Shown here piece after piece: positions 1-10,216 of a stretch of 64,000 bases of DNA. The notes below the pieces were generated by a model, which had not been told where the DNA came from, searched no databases, and saw only the letters and a list, made by a program, of their open reading frames with translations. Position numbers and translations under genes: made by a program. The stretch's first letter is position 1. The number at the start of each line of letters is the position of its first letter. The DNA is from Platanthera guangdongensis (lineage: Eukaryota; Streptophyta; Magnoliopsida; Asparagales; Orchidaceae). The DNA is taken from assembly GCA_039583875.1 (NCBI GenBank), contig CM077151.1, forward strand, positions 121,463,047 to 121,527,046. The letters run 5' to 3'.

Positions 1-553
1 CCCCATGATTTTTCCCCATTTTCAACCCGAGCACTGCATGGGTTATAGGACACGCCCGTGTCCTTGCCCGTGTCACCTTGACAAGCCTGGGCCCCAGGCC
101 ATGTACACGGGACACTTCGTCGAGTGAAGATCGACGACTTGATGACACGGCCTTGGACACGCCCGTGTCCTAGGCCGTGTGCCATGTCTCGACGATGGTC
201 GAGTGAATCTCGACGACTCCGCGGGACGATCGTCGACACGGGTCGACACGCCCTGCAACACGCCCGTGTCGCAGGCCGTGTGCCTATTCTCGACGAATCG
301 TCGAGTAAAACTCGACGACTTCACGGCTAAGTGTCGACACGGGTCGACACGCCCTGCAACACGCCCGTGTCGCAGGCCGTGTGCCCACTCTCGTCGAATC
401 GTCGAGTCAATCTCGACGTCTTCGCGGCTAAGTGTCGACACACGCTTGACATGCCCTGGGACACGCCCGTGTCCCAGGCCGTGTGCCTGCTGCCAGAACC
501 CAAACTGGCCCAAAACGTCCCCCTTTTTCTCCTTTGAGTTTCGGGGCGTTACA
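1..553 (-). mobile_element. Partial gypsy LTR (antisense), palindrome-rich
   Basis: Read on the minus strand, this segment starts TGTAACGCCCCGAAACTCAA at 553 and runs off the left edge of the window. The same start occurs on the plus strand at 37418, so both are LTRs of one family. The interior is packed with GACACG/CGTGTC palindromes (ACACGCCCGTGTC type) and with CTCGACGA/TCGTCGAG motifs. Codon 554 onward resumes gypsy RNase H sequence, so this LTR (or the element it ends) sits inside element A in reverse orientation. The target-site duplication cannot be tested because the other end lies outside the window. Open frames here are by-products of the tandem motifs, not genes. Confidence 0.75.
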
Positions 554-1371
554 ATTGCATATGGATTGTGGCAATTAAAGATACATGAGAGGAATTACCA
601 TACGCATGATTTAGAATTCGCAGCTATGATTTATGCCTTGAATTTATGGAGACATCTGTTATATGGCGCTCTGTGCAAGATTTATAGGGATCATAAGAGT
701 TTGAAGTACGTCTTCACCCAAAAGGAGTAGAACTTGCGCTAGTGGAGATGGTTAGAGTATGTTGCAGATTATGATGTTGAGATCCAATACCATCTGGGCA
801 AAGCTAATGTGGTAGTCGACACCATGAGTAGGAAGACGGCGAAAATTTTTAACCTTTCAGTGTATTCGCGGGTATAGGAAATTCTCTTGATGGATATATC
901 AGCTGGGAGTGGCGATTCGCCCGGTAGTTTGGAAGTAATAGATCCTTCATGAATTATACTTACAAGGCTACATCAAAAGGATAATCTTGATTTGCCCCAA
1001 CATTATAATAGAACTGCAAAAGGGGAATTATCAGACTTTTCAATTGATGATACGAGTATATTGAAGTACCATGGAAGGTTTTGTATTCCCGTAGTTGAGG
1101 ATATTTAAGTTAAGTTGTGCAAAGTGGCACATGGTTATAGTGTTGCCTATCACCCTAGTTCTACTAAAATGTATAAGGATCTTAAGCAGATCATTTGGTG
1201 GTATGGTATGAAGGGCGATATAGATAAGTTTGTATCTAAATGTTTTACTTGTAAGCAAGTTAAGGTCGATCATAGAAGGCTTGGAGGCAAGTTGACATCG
1301 TTGGAAATTCCAAGTTGGAGTGGGAGAGTATTTTGATGGATTTTATTATTGGATTGTCGAGATTTCCCCGA
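554..1371 (+). pseudogene. Gypsy element A: RNase H to integrase zinc-finger remnant
   Basis: The translation shows the end of a Ty3/gypsy RNase H ([43 protein letters not shown]) followed by the integrase HHCC zinc-binding region (YHPSSTKMYKDLKQIIWW ... KCFTCKQVKVDHRRLGGKL) and the first residues of the integrase core. Order and wording match plant chromoviruses of the Tekay/Del type. At least four in-frame stops and a small rearrangement near 1105 make it non-functional. It is cut at 1371 by the Athila-type insertion and continues at 8639, giving an uninterrupted match across the empty site. The 5' side is cut by the antisense LTR ending at 553. Confidence 0.85.
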
Positions 1372-1376
1372 GCACA
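1372..1376. repeat. Target-site duplication GCACA (left)
   Basis: The five bases immediately before the TGATAATACGG end of the nested element are repeated exactly after its right end at 8634-8638. Removing the element and one copy restores a continuous integrase sequence of element A, which confirms the insertion site. Confidence 0.9.
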
Positions 1377-3195
1377 TGATAATACGGTTTGCAGTCAATT
1401 TTAATAGGGTATTTTAAGGGTTTTAAAGCAAATCATGTCTTGTAAAGTACTTATTTTGATTCCCCTTTGTATATATTTTTGTCGCTAATGCGTTTTTTTT
1501 TCTGCTTTTTGCATGTTCTCACGGCTTTCAGCTGAATTTTGCTGTGATACGCCCCAAGGTCACGCCCTACCCGGGCGTGTACCTAGGGCATGTAACCCAG
1601 AGGAATGAAGCAATTGGTCCGAAACTGCATTCCGTGGAAACTTAGTGTACACGCCCTCTGTCACGCCCGTGTCATATCCGACACGGGCGTGTTCCAGAGG
1701 CGTGTCCGCAGGTTCCGAGGAATCACCGCAACACACTCGTTTTTCCGGCTCCACCGTCGCACCGAAAGTGTCACGCCCCCGGGTCACGCTTGACCCGGGC
1801 GTGACATATGGGCGTGTACTTCAGCAACCACGCCCGTCACCTCCAGCATTCAATCTCAGCTCAACAAAGTCACGCCGTAAAGAACACGCCCCATGTACAC
1901 GCCCTAGCAGTGCATGACATTTGGGCGTGTACTTCAGCTACTTCGCCAGAATTAAATTCCAGCCCGAAAGAGTCGCACCGAATTTGTCACGCCCCAGGGT
2001 CACGCCCGACCCGGGCGTGACAGGGGGGCGTGACCCATCCCGAAAAAAAGCTATAAATTGAGCCCTTCCCCATGGGTTCAGGACACCTTTTGGCTGAGAG
2101 GGAGAGGTTCTGCCCCTCTGTTTAATGTTCCTTTTATGCTCTTTTTCTCTCGTTTTATATTCTCCTTAATCCTAGTTAGTTAAGCTTTTGTAATAGCTTT
2201 TATTAATGCTTTAGTTGCTAATGATAGGGCCAGAATAGGATTTCAATTTCATGCACCTGTAATCTCGTTCAATTTCATGTTGTAAGCTCGTCTTGATTTT
2301 AATAAAAGTGATCTTGTTGTCTTCTCTTTACTACTTCGTGTCTTTATGCTTTACTAGTCATCCCCCCTCTTCCACCTCACCATGATTAACTAATCCTCCA
2401 TGTACTCGATCTTGATGATCTGAGGTTCGAGTGATTAAGTTATGATGCTTTGAATATTACCTTTCCTTGTTAGGGTTTAGCCTTGAATTACTCTTGATTT
2501 ATCACGGGTTGGAGGTATATCATCGATATATACTCTCCACCTTTGCTTCATTCTGGGCTAGCCGAGAGGCCGAAAGTTTGAAATGAGCACTCAAGAGTAA
2601 AGGGAGTTGTTCGCACCCCTCGAGAGAGGAAGACGTTCAATTCTCCCGGATTGGAGTAAAATCCAATAGAGGGGTTCGTAGCATAAAGCGGGTTTTAGGC
2701 CTCCGATTCGGACGAAAGTTCAGTCAGACCTTCCTAAACTCAGATGGGCATGACTTCGACAGAAGCATGTTCTTGCTTTTAGCACCTCCGCGGTCAAGGT
2801 CTTTTGCCCTTTTAATTGAAAAAAGTTTATTTATTGCATCTTTTGATCAACTTAAGCCGAGGTGATTCTCGATCGAGTACTATCGCTTAATCATCATTTA
2901 GCTTTTCTCAAAATTGCAAGCAAGCATTCTCATTTCTCTAATTTAGTAAGCAACCCCCAAAACAACTTTTAATTGATAAGATAATAGTAACTCCTTGAAG
3001 TAGAAGTACTCAATTCGCCCCGGGTAATACGACCTTGATATTGAACTTAATATCCTATACTATATGCGACAAGGTATACTTGCCTTCATCGAATATAGAA
3101 TCGGAGAACATCTCACAACTACACTTCCACCTTCTCCTCCCTTAACTTTGTCTTCTCCACGCATAACCCCTTCTCCGCTTAATAATTTTATACCA
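1377..3195 (+). repeat. 5' LTR of Athila-type element, copy 1
   Basis: It begins TGATAATACGGTTTGCAG and ends TTTTATACCA. The U3 part (1550-2040) is dense in CACGCCC...GGGCGTG inverted motifs. A TATA box (CTATAAATTG) follows at 2051-2060, with a T-rich leader and an AATAAA signal near 2301. The rest is a long untranslated R/U5-like segment. It is about 98% identical by eye to the 3' LTR at 6817-8633. Confidence 0.92.
2050..2059 (+). promoter_or_regulatory. LTR TATA box
   Basis: GCTATAAATT directly follows the GC-rich palindromic U3 segment and precedes the pyrimidine-rich leader, as expected for the RNA polymerase II start of an LTR. Equivalent boxes lie at about 7489 (3' LTR), 12943 and 18383 in the other three LTR copies. 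No start site can be read from sequence alone. Confidence 0.65.
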
Positions 3196-3201
3196 AGTTT
3201 T

Positions 3202-3219
3202 TGGCGCCGTTGCCTGGGA
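3202..3219 (+). other. Primer binding site, tRNA-Asp type
   Basis: TGGCGCCGTTGCCTGGGA lies six bases after the LTR end. This 18-mer is the conserved primer site of Athila/Tat elements, with T for G at one position. It fixes the LTR end at 3195. Confidence 0.88.
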
Positions 3220-3334
3220 TTCATGTTTTGATATTTTGAAAAAAGGATAGCTATTAATTTTATCGTTTTTCCTTTTCTCTTGCTCTCGTAACGGTTTTAT
3301 CTCTTTACACCCCTCTTCCTCTCTTTTTAAGTGT

Positions 3335-4760
3335 ATGACCCGAGAAAGCTCATCGATTATTCCTTTTGATCCTGAGATAGAGCGCACCGCTTTGCGTCGC
3401 CTCCGTTCTCGTGACCAGGAATCGCATTTAGGCATCGAAGAGTCGATCGGGGACACTGCCACAGAAATGATGGATCCTAATCCGCCCAACTCAAATGAGG
3501 CCCAACAAAGGACTATGTCCTATTATGCGAGGCCGAACCTGGAGGTTACACAATCAAGTATTGTTCGCCCCACAGTGGCGAACAATAACTTTGAGATCAA
3601 GTCCAGCATCATCCAAATGGTGCAGCAGTCGGTAACCTTCGATGGTCTCCCGGACGAGGATCCAAATTGTCACATTGCAAATTTTCTCGAAATCTGTGAT
3701 ACTTTTAAAATCATTGGAGTCTCAGATGACGCCATTTGATTACGTCTCTTCCCTTTCTCCTTGCGGTCAAAGGCCAAGCAGTGGCTGAGCTCTCTTCCTA
3801 GAGGGTCCATCACCACGTGGGCCGAGATGGCAGGAAAATTTCTTACCAAGTATTTCCTGCCTGCAAAGACCGCCAAATTGCGCACGGATATTGCATCCTT
3901 CATGCAAATAGATTCGGAGACTCTCTACGATACATGGGAGCGCTTCAAGGAGCTATTGCGAAGGTGCCCACACCACGCGCTTCCAATTTGGCAACAAGTG
4001 CAAATATTTTATAACGGCCTAAATTCCTTAACAAGGCAAATGATCGACGCGGCTGCTGGGGGAACACTAAATAACAAAACCCCAGAGGCCGCTCAGGAAC
4101 TTTTTGAGGAAATGGCTATGAATTCATATCAATGGAATGCGCCCCGTGTGCGGGCTAACAAACCAGCGGGAGTCTTTGAAATTGACGCAACTTCGAATCT
4201 TGCCCTCCAAGTTGAGCGGTTAACAAAGCAAGTGGCGGAGATGACTGCTTCCTCCGCCACTCCTCCTTGGTTTAATAATTATAATAACTCTTCTTTTACA
4301 GAAGAGCATGTTGACTTCATGGGAAATGCTCCTCGGCCCTCCTATAACCCGAACAACGCACCGTACAATAACACTTACAATGCGGGTTATAGGAGCCATC
4401 CGAATTTCTCATGGAGCAACCAAGGAAATGCTCAACGCCCCCATAACCCACCTCATAATCATAGCCAACCATTTAATCTAGCTCCCCCCTTAAATTTAAA
4501 TCCACCTGGTTTCCAACCGCAACAGGCAAAGCCCTCTTCAGTTGAAGAGGTCTTTGCCAAATACATTGCTACAAATGAAACAAATATCAGGAATATTGCC
4601 GGGTCCATCAAAAACTTGGAAAACCAAGTGGGACAGCTAGCCAAGATGATCTTCGATCGGCAACAAGGAGCTTTGCCAGGCAATACCGAGCAAAATCCAT
4701 GAGAAAGTGCAAACTCCATTACCCTCCGCAGTGGAAAAGAAGTTGCTATACCAAGCGAAC
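3335..4760 (+). pseudogene. gag: Athila-type gag, copy 1 (two nonsense codons)
   Basis: The protein is a plant gypsy gag with a Retrotrans_gag domain. It reads VQQSVTFDGLPDEDPNCH, then NFLEICDTFKIIGVSDDAI, LPRGSITTWAEMAGKFL, TWERFKELLRRCPHHAL and IDAAAGGTLNNKTPEAAQ, all typical Athila gag wording. A low-complexity Asn/Pro-rich stretch follows (about residues 310-410), then a coiled segment ending in QVGQLAKMI. A TGA at 3737-3739 replaces the CGA of copy 2, a C-to-T change at a CpG. A second TGA at 4700-4702 replaces AGA. The frame is otherwise maintained from 3335. The matching frame is open in copy 2, so inactivation followed the block duplication, or copy 2 comes from a better template. Confidence 0.9.
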
Positions 4761-4946
4761 CTATGGAAATTAAAATCGCGATGGTCCGGCCCCTTTATTG
4801 TTAAAGAGGCTTGGCCGTATGGGACGGTTCTCATTTCGCACCCAGATAAGGGTGAATTTAAGGTAAATGGTCAGCGATTAAAACTCTATTTGCCTAACGA
4901 TTTACTTCCTGCTGCGACAGAACAATTACTGCTATCGAACTCCTGA
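4761..4946 (+). pseudogene. Integrase C-terminal tail left after pol deletion, copy 1
   Basis: The frame LWKLKSRWSGPFIVKEAWPY ... FKVNGQRLKLYL is the conserved C-terminal tail of Athila/Tat polyproteins and ends at a TGA at 4944-4946. It directly abuts the gag-side SGKEVAIPSEP motif in a different reading frame. About all of protease, RT, RNase H and the integrase core (normally several kb) has been removed by one deletion with its breakpoint near 4760. The same junction in copy 2 has one additional A. Confidence 0.85.
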
Positions 4947-6816
4947 ACTATTTCGTTTCTCCTTCATTTGGACTGTAATAATTTAAGACTTATTATTGTT
5001 GGACAATATTCTTTTGGTCGAGCTCAAACGACCTTTATAAACAAAGGGCGCTCTTGGGAGGCAACCCAACTCTTTTTTCTGTTTTCTTTATTTTACACTT
5101 TTTGCCCCGGACGACTCCACAAGTTGCGGCTTCAAAAATCACCGCCGTCAATGCTGCTAAATCCACCACAAAGTCCAATAAAAGACCTTTCCTGAAGCTT
5201 CAAACCACAAGTATGGAGGAGCGGCATCACTCAGCTTTCGCTGCAAACTAAAACCGGGGAAGTACCTGTTTTTCAATTCTGTCTTTCATTTCTGTACTTT
5301 AACACTCTCTCGTTCTCCAACCTCCTTCTCCATTGAGGACAATGTAGATTTTAAGCTTGGGGGAGGACTTCCTCCTTCTTTTTGCTTTTTGTAAATATCT
5401 TTTACTTTTTATAAAAAGTCAAAAATCTAAAAATTCAAAAAAAATACATAGCTGCAATTTGGTATTTCAATAGTACCCCGTGTTTGTGTTTTGTTTTTCT
5501 CAAAATCTTTATAAACAACGTAGTTAATTATAATTTTTCTAATCAATTTTTTTTAATCATATTTCACAAGTAAAATGTTGGTCATGCTGTGTTTCTAATT
5601 CACGGTAGCATGTTAAGGTGAAATATTTCTCTAAAACACGCATCTCTATTATGGTTTTCCGTTCTTTATTTCCTTTACTTTCTCTAAAATTTATCATAAA
5701 CTATTCTCCTTTTCGTTTTAGATAATTTTTGTTAGGACAACTTTTGAATAACGTAGTAGATATGAACGATCTAAGTCACATATTATTTTTATTTTCAAGA
5801 TAATTTCATCAATCTTCTTTTATTATCTCGAACTTGCTTTCTGAAATTTTTCAAATCTATGTTTTAGATAAATTTAAAAAACGTGAAAATGATTTAGGCC
5901 ATTTTTGTTTACGTTTGAGTTTTTCTGCCAACCTAAAATATTTTACCACTAGTTAGCCGCTTTTGAGCCTTTTTCCCAATTTCATTTGATAACTCCACAA
6001 AGCATTTGATTTTCACCAAAGCCAAAACTTCTACCTATCTAAGCACGCTAAATTTTTTGGGTTTTCATAATCATGCTAGGAAATTTTGTGTTATTTTTGG
6101 AGAAATTATTGAAAAAAAAGTATACTCAAAAGCAATGTTTGATTTTATTTGGCCAATTCAACATGAAAGAAAGAAAAAATTTTTATGGCCTTTGTTTTGG
6201 AAAAAAAAAGAAAGAAAAAAATGACGAGAAAAAAAAATAATAATAAAGAAGAAAAAGAAACAAAAAATATATTTTGTTTAAAATAAAATTTTTTTTTGCA
6301 ACTCTTTGTTTTGGTTTAGTGTGTTTTTAAGCCTCCATGTTTATCTTTGAATTCCACTCCTATTCATAATCCTAAACCAAACGTTTCGGTCCTATTAAGT
6401 CCTTTTGATTCACGCCTTTTTAAATTTTATTTAACAGCTACGAAAAGAAGAAAAGTAAATCAGTTTTAGTTCTGGATTTAAACTTAGATTTGTGTTATTT
6501 AATTGATATAATTATAATGCGTTGCTTGGATCTAGTAACAACTCAATACGTTCTTTTCATTTTCGTTGTCTTGCTTAAATCTATTTAAAGAGTCTCGTCA
6601 AAATTCTGGATGATTTATTTTCATTAAGTAAAGTTTATAAAAGTTAAACCATACCAAAATAATTGTTTTAGATTTACGTTTTACTCCTCCCTACCGGGAA
6701 TTTCGCATAGTACTTGTGTAAGCATGATTAAAACTTTTTAAATTAGTCACTTTTTATGATTAGCTAGTTTTTATATCTTTGCTTGGGGACAAGCAAAACT
6801 TAAGCTTGGGGGAATT
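4947..6816 (+). other. Athila-type 3' non-coding region with purine tracts
   Basis: This AT-rich DNA has no credible reading frame. A motif near 5333-5368 (GAGGACAATGTAGATTTTAA then GCTTGGGGGAGG) is a known signature downstream of pol in Athila/Tat elements. The polypurine tract proper (AAGCTTGGGGGAATT, about 6802-6816) touches the 3' LTR. The env-like ORF found in full Athila elements is absent, and the AAAG/GAAA-rich stretch at 6100-6290 is simple sequence. Confidence 0.8.
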
Positions 6817-8633
6817 TGATAATACGGTTTGCAGTCAATTTTAATAGGATATTTTCAGGGTTTTAAAGCAAATCATGTCTTGTAAAGTACTTATTTTGAT
6901 TCCCCTTTGTATATATTTTTGTCGCTAATGCATTTTTTTCTGCTTTTTGCAGGTTTTCACGGCTTTCAGCCGAATTTTACTATGACACGCCCCAAGGTCA
7001 CGCCCTACCCGGGCATGTACCTAGGGCGTGTAACCCAGAGGAATGAAGCAATTGGTCCGAAACTGTATTCCGTGGAAACTTAGTGTACACGCCCTCTGTC
7101 ACGCCCGCGTCACATCCGACACGGGCGTGTTCCAGAGGCGTGTCCCCAGGTTCCGAGGAATCGCCGCAACACACTTGTTTTTCCGGCTCCACCGTCGCAC
7201 CGAAAGTGTCACGCCCCCAGGTCACGCCTGACCCGGGCGTGACATATGGGCGTGTACTTCAGCAACCACGCCCGTCACCTCCAGCATTCAATCTTAGCTC
7301 AACAAAGTCACGCCGCAAAGAACACGCCCCATGTACACGCCCTAGCAGGGCGTGACATCTGGGCGTGTACTTCAGCTACTTCGCCAGAATTAAATTCCAG
7401 CCCGAAAAAGTCGCACCGAATTTGTCACGCCCCAGGGTCACGCCCGACCCGGGCGTGACAGGGGGGCGTGACCCATCACAAAAAAAAGCTATAAATTGAG
7501 CCCTTCCCCAAGGGTTCAGGACACCTTTTGGCTGAGAGGGAGAAGTTCTGCCCCTCTGTTTAATGTTCCTTTTATTCTCTTTTTCTCTCGTTTTGTATTC
7601 TCCTTAATCCTAGTTAGTTAAGCTTTTGTAATAGCTTTTATTAATGCTTTAGTTGCTAATGATAGGGCCAGAATAGGATTTCAATTTCATGCACCTGTAA
7701 TCTCGTTCAATTTCATGTTGTAAGCTCGTCTTGATTTTAATAAAAGTGATCTTGTTGTCTTCTCTTTACTACTTCGTGTCTTTATGCTTTACTACTCATC
7801 CCCCCTCTTCCACCTCACCATGATTAACTAATCCTCCATGTACTCGATCTTGATGATCTAAGGTTCGAGTGATTAAGTTATGATGCTTTGAATCTTACCT
7901 TTCCTTTTTAGGGTTTAGCCTTGAATTACTCTTGATTTATCACGGGTTGGAGGTATATCATCGATATATACTCTCCACCTTTGCTTCATTCTGGGCTAGC
8001 CGAGAGGCTGAAAGTTTGAAATGAGCACTCAAGAGTAAAGGGAGTTGTTCGCACCCCTCGAGAGAGGCAGACGTTCAATTCTCCCGGATTGGAGTAAAAT
8101 CCAATAGAGGGGTTCGCAGCATAAAGCGGGTTTTAGGCCTCCGATTCGGACGAAAGTTCGGTCAGACCTTCCTAAACTCAGATGGGCATGACTTCGAGAG
8201 AAGCATGTTCTTGCTTTTAGCACCTCCGCGGTCAAGGTCTTTTGCCTTTTTAATTGAAAAAAGTTTATTTATTGCATCTTTTGATCAACTTAAGCCGAGG
8301 TGATTCTCGATCGAGTACTATCGCTTAATCATCATTTAGCTTTTCTCAAAATTGCAAGCAAGCATTCTCATTTCTCTAATTTAGTAAGCAACCCCCAAAA
8401 CAACTTTTAATTGATAAGATAATAGTAACTCCTTGAAGTAGAAGTACTCAATTCGCCCCGGGTAATACGACCTTGATAATGAACTTAATATCCTATAATA
8501 TATGCGACAAGGTATACTTGCCTTCATCGAATATAGAATCGGAGAACATCTCACAACTACACTTCCACCTTCTCCTCCCTTAACTTTGTCTTCTCCACTC
8601 ATAACCCCTTCTCCGCTTAATAATTTTATACCA
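6817..8633 (+). repeat. 3' LTR of Athila-type element, copy 1
   Basis: It starts TGATAATACGG straight after the polypurine tract and ends TTTTATACCA before GCACA. It shares U3 palindromes, TATA box and AATAAA with the 5' LTR. Scattered single-base differences from the 5' LTR show the insertion is not very recent. Confidence 0.92.
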
Positions 8634-8638
8634 GCACA
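8634..8638. repeat. Target-site duplication GCACA (right)
   Basis: It repeats 1372-1376 exactly. Element A integrase resumes immediately after it. Confidence 0.9.
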
Positions 8639-9620
8639 CGATTCAGTTTGGGTTATAATGGACAAACTGACGAAGTGTGCTCACTTCGTGCCGTTCAAGA
8701 TAGACTACTCCATGAAGAAAATAGCTCTGTTATACTTGGGTGAGGTCATCAGACTACATGTGGGTGTCGGTGATCATTTTGTCGGATCGAGACTCTAGGT
8801 TTACGTCTCGCTTTTGGAAAAGTTAACAAGAATGGTTGGGTACCGATCTGCGGTATTCCACCGCCTATCATCTGCAGACAAATGGTCAGGCGGAGAGGGT
8901 AAATTAGATGGTGGAGGATATTATCATATGTTATATTTTGCACCACGGAGGAGCATGGGATGAGAGTTTTAGATTGGTGGAATTTTTGTACAATAATAGT
9001 TTTCAAGAGAGCTTACAGATGACCCCATTTGTGGCTTTGTATGGGAGACATTGCGAAACTACCTTATTTTGGGCCGAGGTTTGTGAGAGACCGTTGTTGG
9101 GTGCGGAGGCCCTAGAAGAAATGGATATTTCGGTTAAGCATATTTGAGAGAAGCTTTGTATAGCCCCGGATCATTATGAAAAGAACACCAATCGTCAAAG
9201 GACTGAATTGGAATTTACTGTTGGGGACAAGGTTTTTTTGAAGGTTTCCATGATGTCTGGTGTTAAGAGGTTTGGTAAGAACCATAAGTTGGACCCTATG
9301 TATGTGGGACCTTTTAAAGTTATTGAGAGGATTGGTGTATCATCATACAAGCTGGATTTGCCTGCAAATTTTCCTAGTGTGCACGGTGACTTTCATGTGA
9401 GCTAATTGTGGAAGTGTGTGCTGAGCGACAGGCAAATTATTGATGTTGTGCCCCAGTTGGAGCCTAACCTTTCATATGTGGAGGTGCATGTTCGTGTTTT
9501 GGACACTCAAGATGGGGAATTGTTAAGGAAGACAATACTTATGGTTAAAGTTTTGTGGAGGAACCAAGATGTGTAGATCGCGACTTGGGAGTTGGAGTCA
9601 GCTATGAGAGCTTCTAATCC
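8639..9620 (+). pseudogene. Gypsy element A: integrase core and C-terminus remnant, copy 1
   Basis: It resumes the integrase cut at 1371: VWVIMDKLTKCAHFVPFKID (first catalytic Asp region), then a frameshifted DDE stretch, ILHHGGAWDESFRLVEFLYN, LPTF-type linker, HKLDPMYVGPFKVIERIGVS, LDLPANFPSVHGDFHVS and a final chromo-like VKVLWRNQDV...ATWELESAMR. These are the family's usual C-terminal blocks, so element A is a Tekay/Del-like chromovirus. Frameshifts near 8760-8900 and stops (8797, about 9148, 9403, 9573) make it dead. It is followed at once by a polypurine tract and the LTR. Confidence 0.87.
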
Positions 9621-9746
9621 TCATCTGTTCTCCTAATGCTTTTGGTAAGTGCTTTCTTTGATAGCCTATGGTTAATTTTCTTCTGTTTTGGATTTGATCC
9701 AATTTATGGCATATTTCAGGACGAAACTTCTTTTTAGGGGGGTGGC

Positions 9747-10144
9747 TTTAAAGCCCCTAATTTTTCGGTGTTTATTTTATTTCCTGTAGTGGCGTATTTT
9801 TGATATCAGGGCATTACATTGACGCGTGGTTAACGAGTGTTGTTTGTTGGAGCATGGGTTTGCTCAGTTGGTTTTCTTATGTGGATGATTTTTGCTTGGT
9901 TATGCACCTTCCCTCGCGAGCCAAATCTATTTTGGTGACTCGCTGGAGCTTTTTATAGGGATGTGGTGGCATTTTATCTTGGGTGGTGTTTTACCAGTGT
10001 TTGGTCTGTCGTATTTTGATTTTGACTTTGTCGTTGGATTCGTAGCATCAGTATTTAGCCACGGTGTGATTTTCGTAAGATTACAAGTTGGTTTGGATTT
10101 TGGGTCGTTTTGGGATTATTTATTATGAATTGTAATGTAATATT

Positions 10145-10213
<69 letters not shown>
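9747..10213 (+). repeat. Front part of element A 3' LTR, copy 1
   Basis: A purine tract (TTAGGGGGGTGG, 9734-9745) precedes TTTAAAGCCCCTAATTTTTC, a decayed form of the LTR start TGTAACACCCCTGATTTTTT seen intact at 31277. Homology to that LTR continues for about 390 bp to the (AT)n tract at 10150, after which the sequence is unrelated. Only the U3 front is present here; a matching LTR rear begins after another (AT)n at 24638. Confidence 0.75.
10150..10213. repeat. (AT)n microsatellite, ~32 units
   Basis: Uninterrupted AT dinucleotides. The equivalent tract in unit 2 (21044-21081) is about 13 units shorter. The tract marks the point where element A's LTR stops and unrelated sequence starts. Confidence 0.95.

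Positions 10214-10216
<3 letters not shown>

Larger units (their letters stand above)
1377..8633 (+). mobile_element. Athila-type non-autonomous gag-only LTR retrotransposon, copy 1
   Basis: The element is complete in structure: a 1819-bp 5' LTR, a primer binding site (TGGCGCCGTTGCCTGGGA, the tRNA-Asp type usual in Athila/Tat), gag, a short remnant of the integrase C-terminus, a ~1.9 kb AT-rich 3' non-coding region with purine-rich tracts, and a 1817-bp 3' LTR. Exact GCACA target repeats flank it. Protease, RT, RNase H and the integrase core are missing, the gag end (SGKEVAIPSEP) being joined directly to the integrase tail (LWKLKSRWSGPF). It therefore could only move with proteins from a full Athila relative. 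Here gag carries two stops. This design resembles the TR-GAG or BARE-2-like class of gag-dependent plant elements. Confidence 0.9.

Noticed and set aside
1560..2020. Overlapping 62-90 codon frames in the Athila-type LTRs (repeated at 6998, 12453 and 17893)
   Set aside because: They recur only because the LTR is repeated. They run on both strands through GC-rich palindromes and have no domain.
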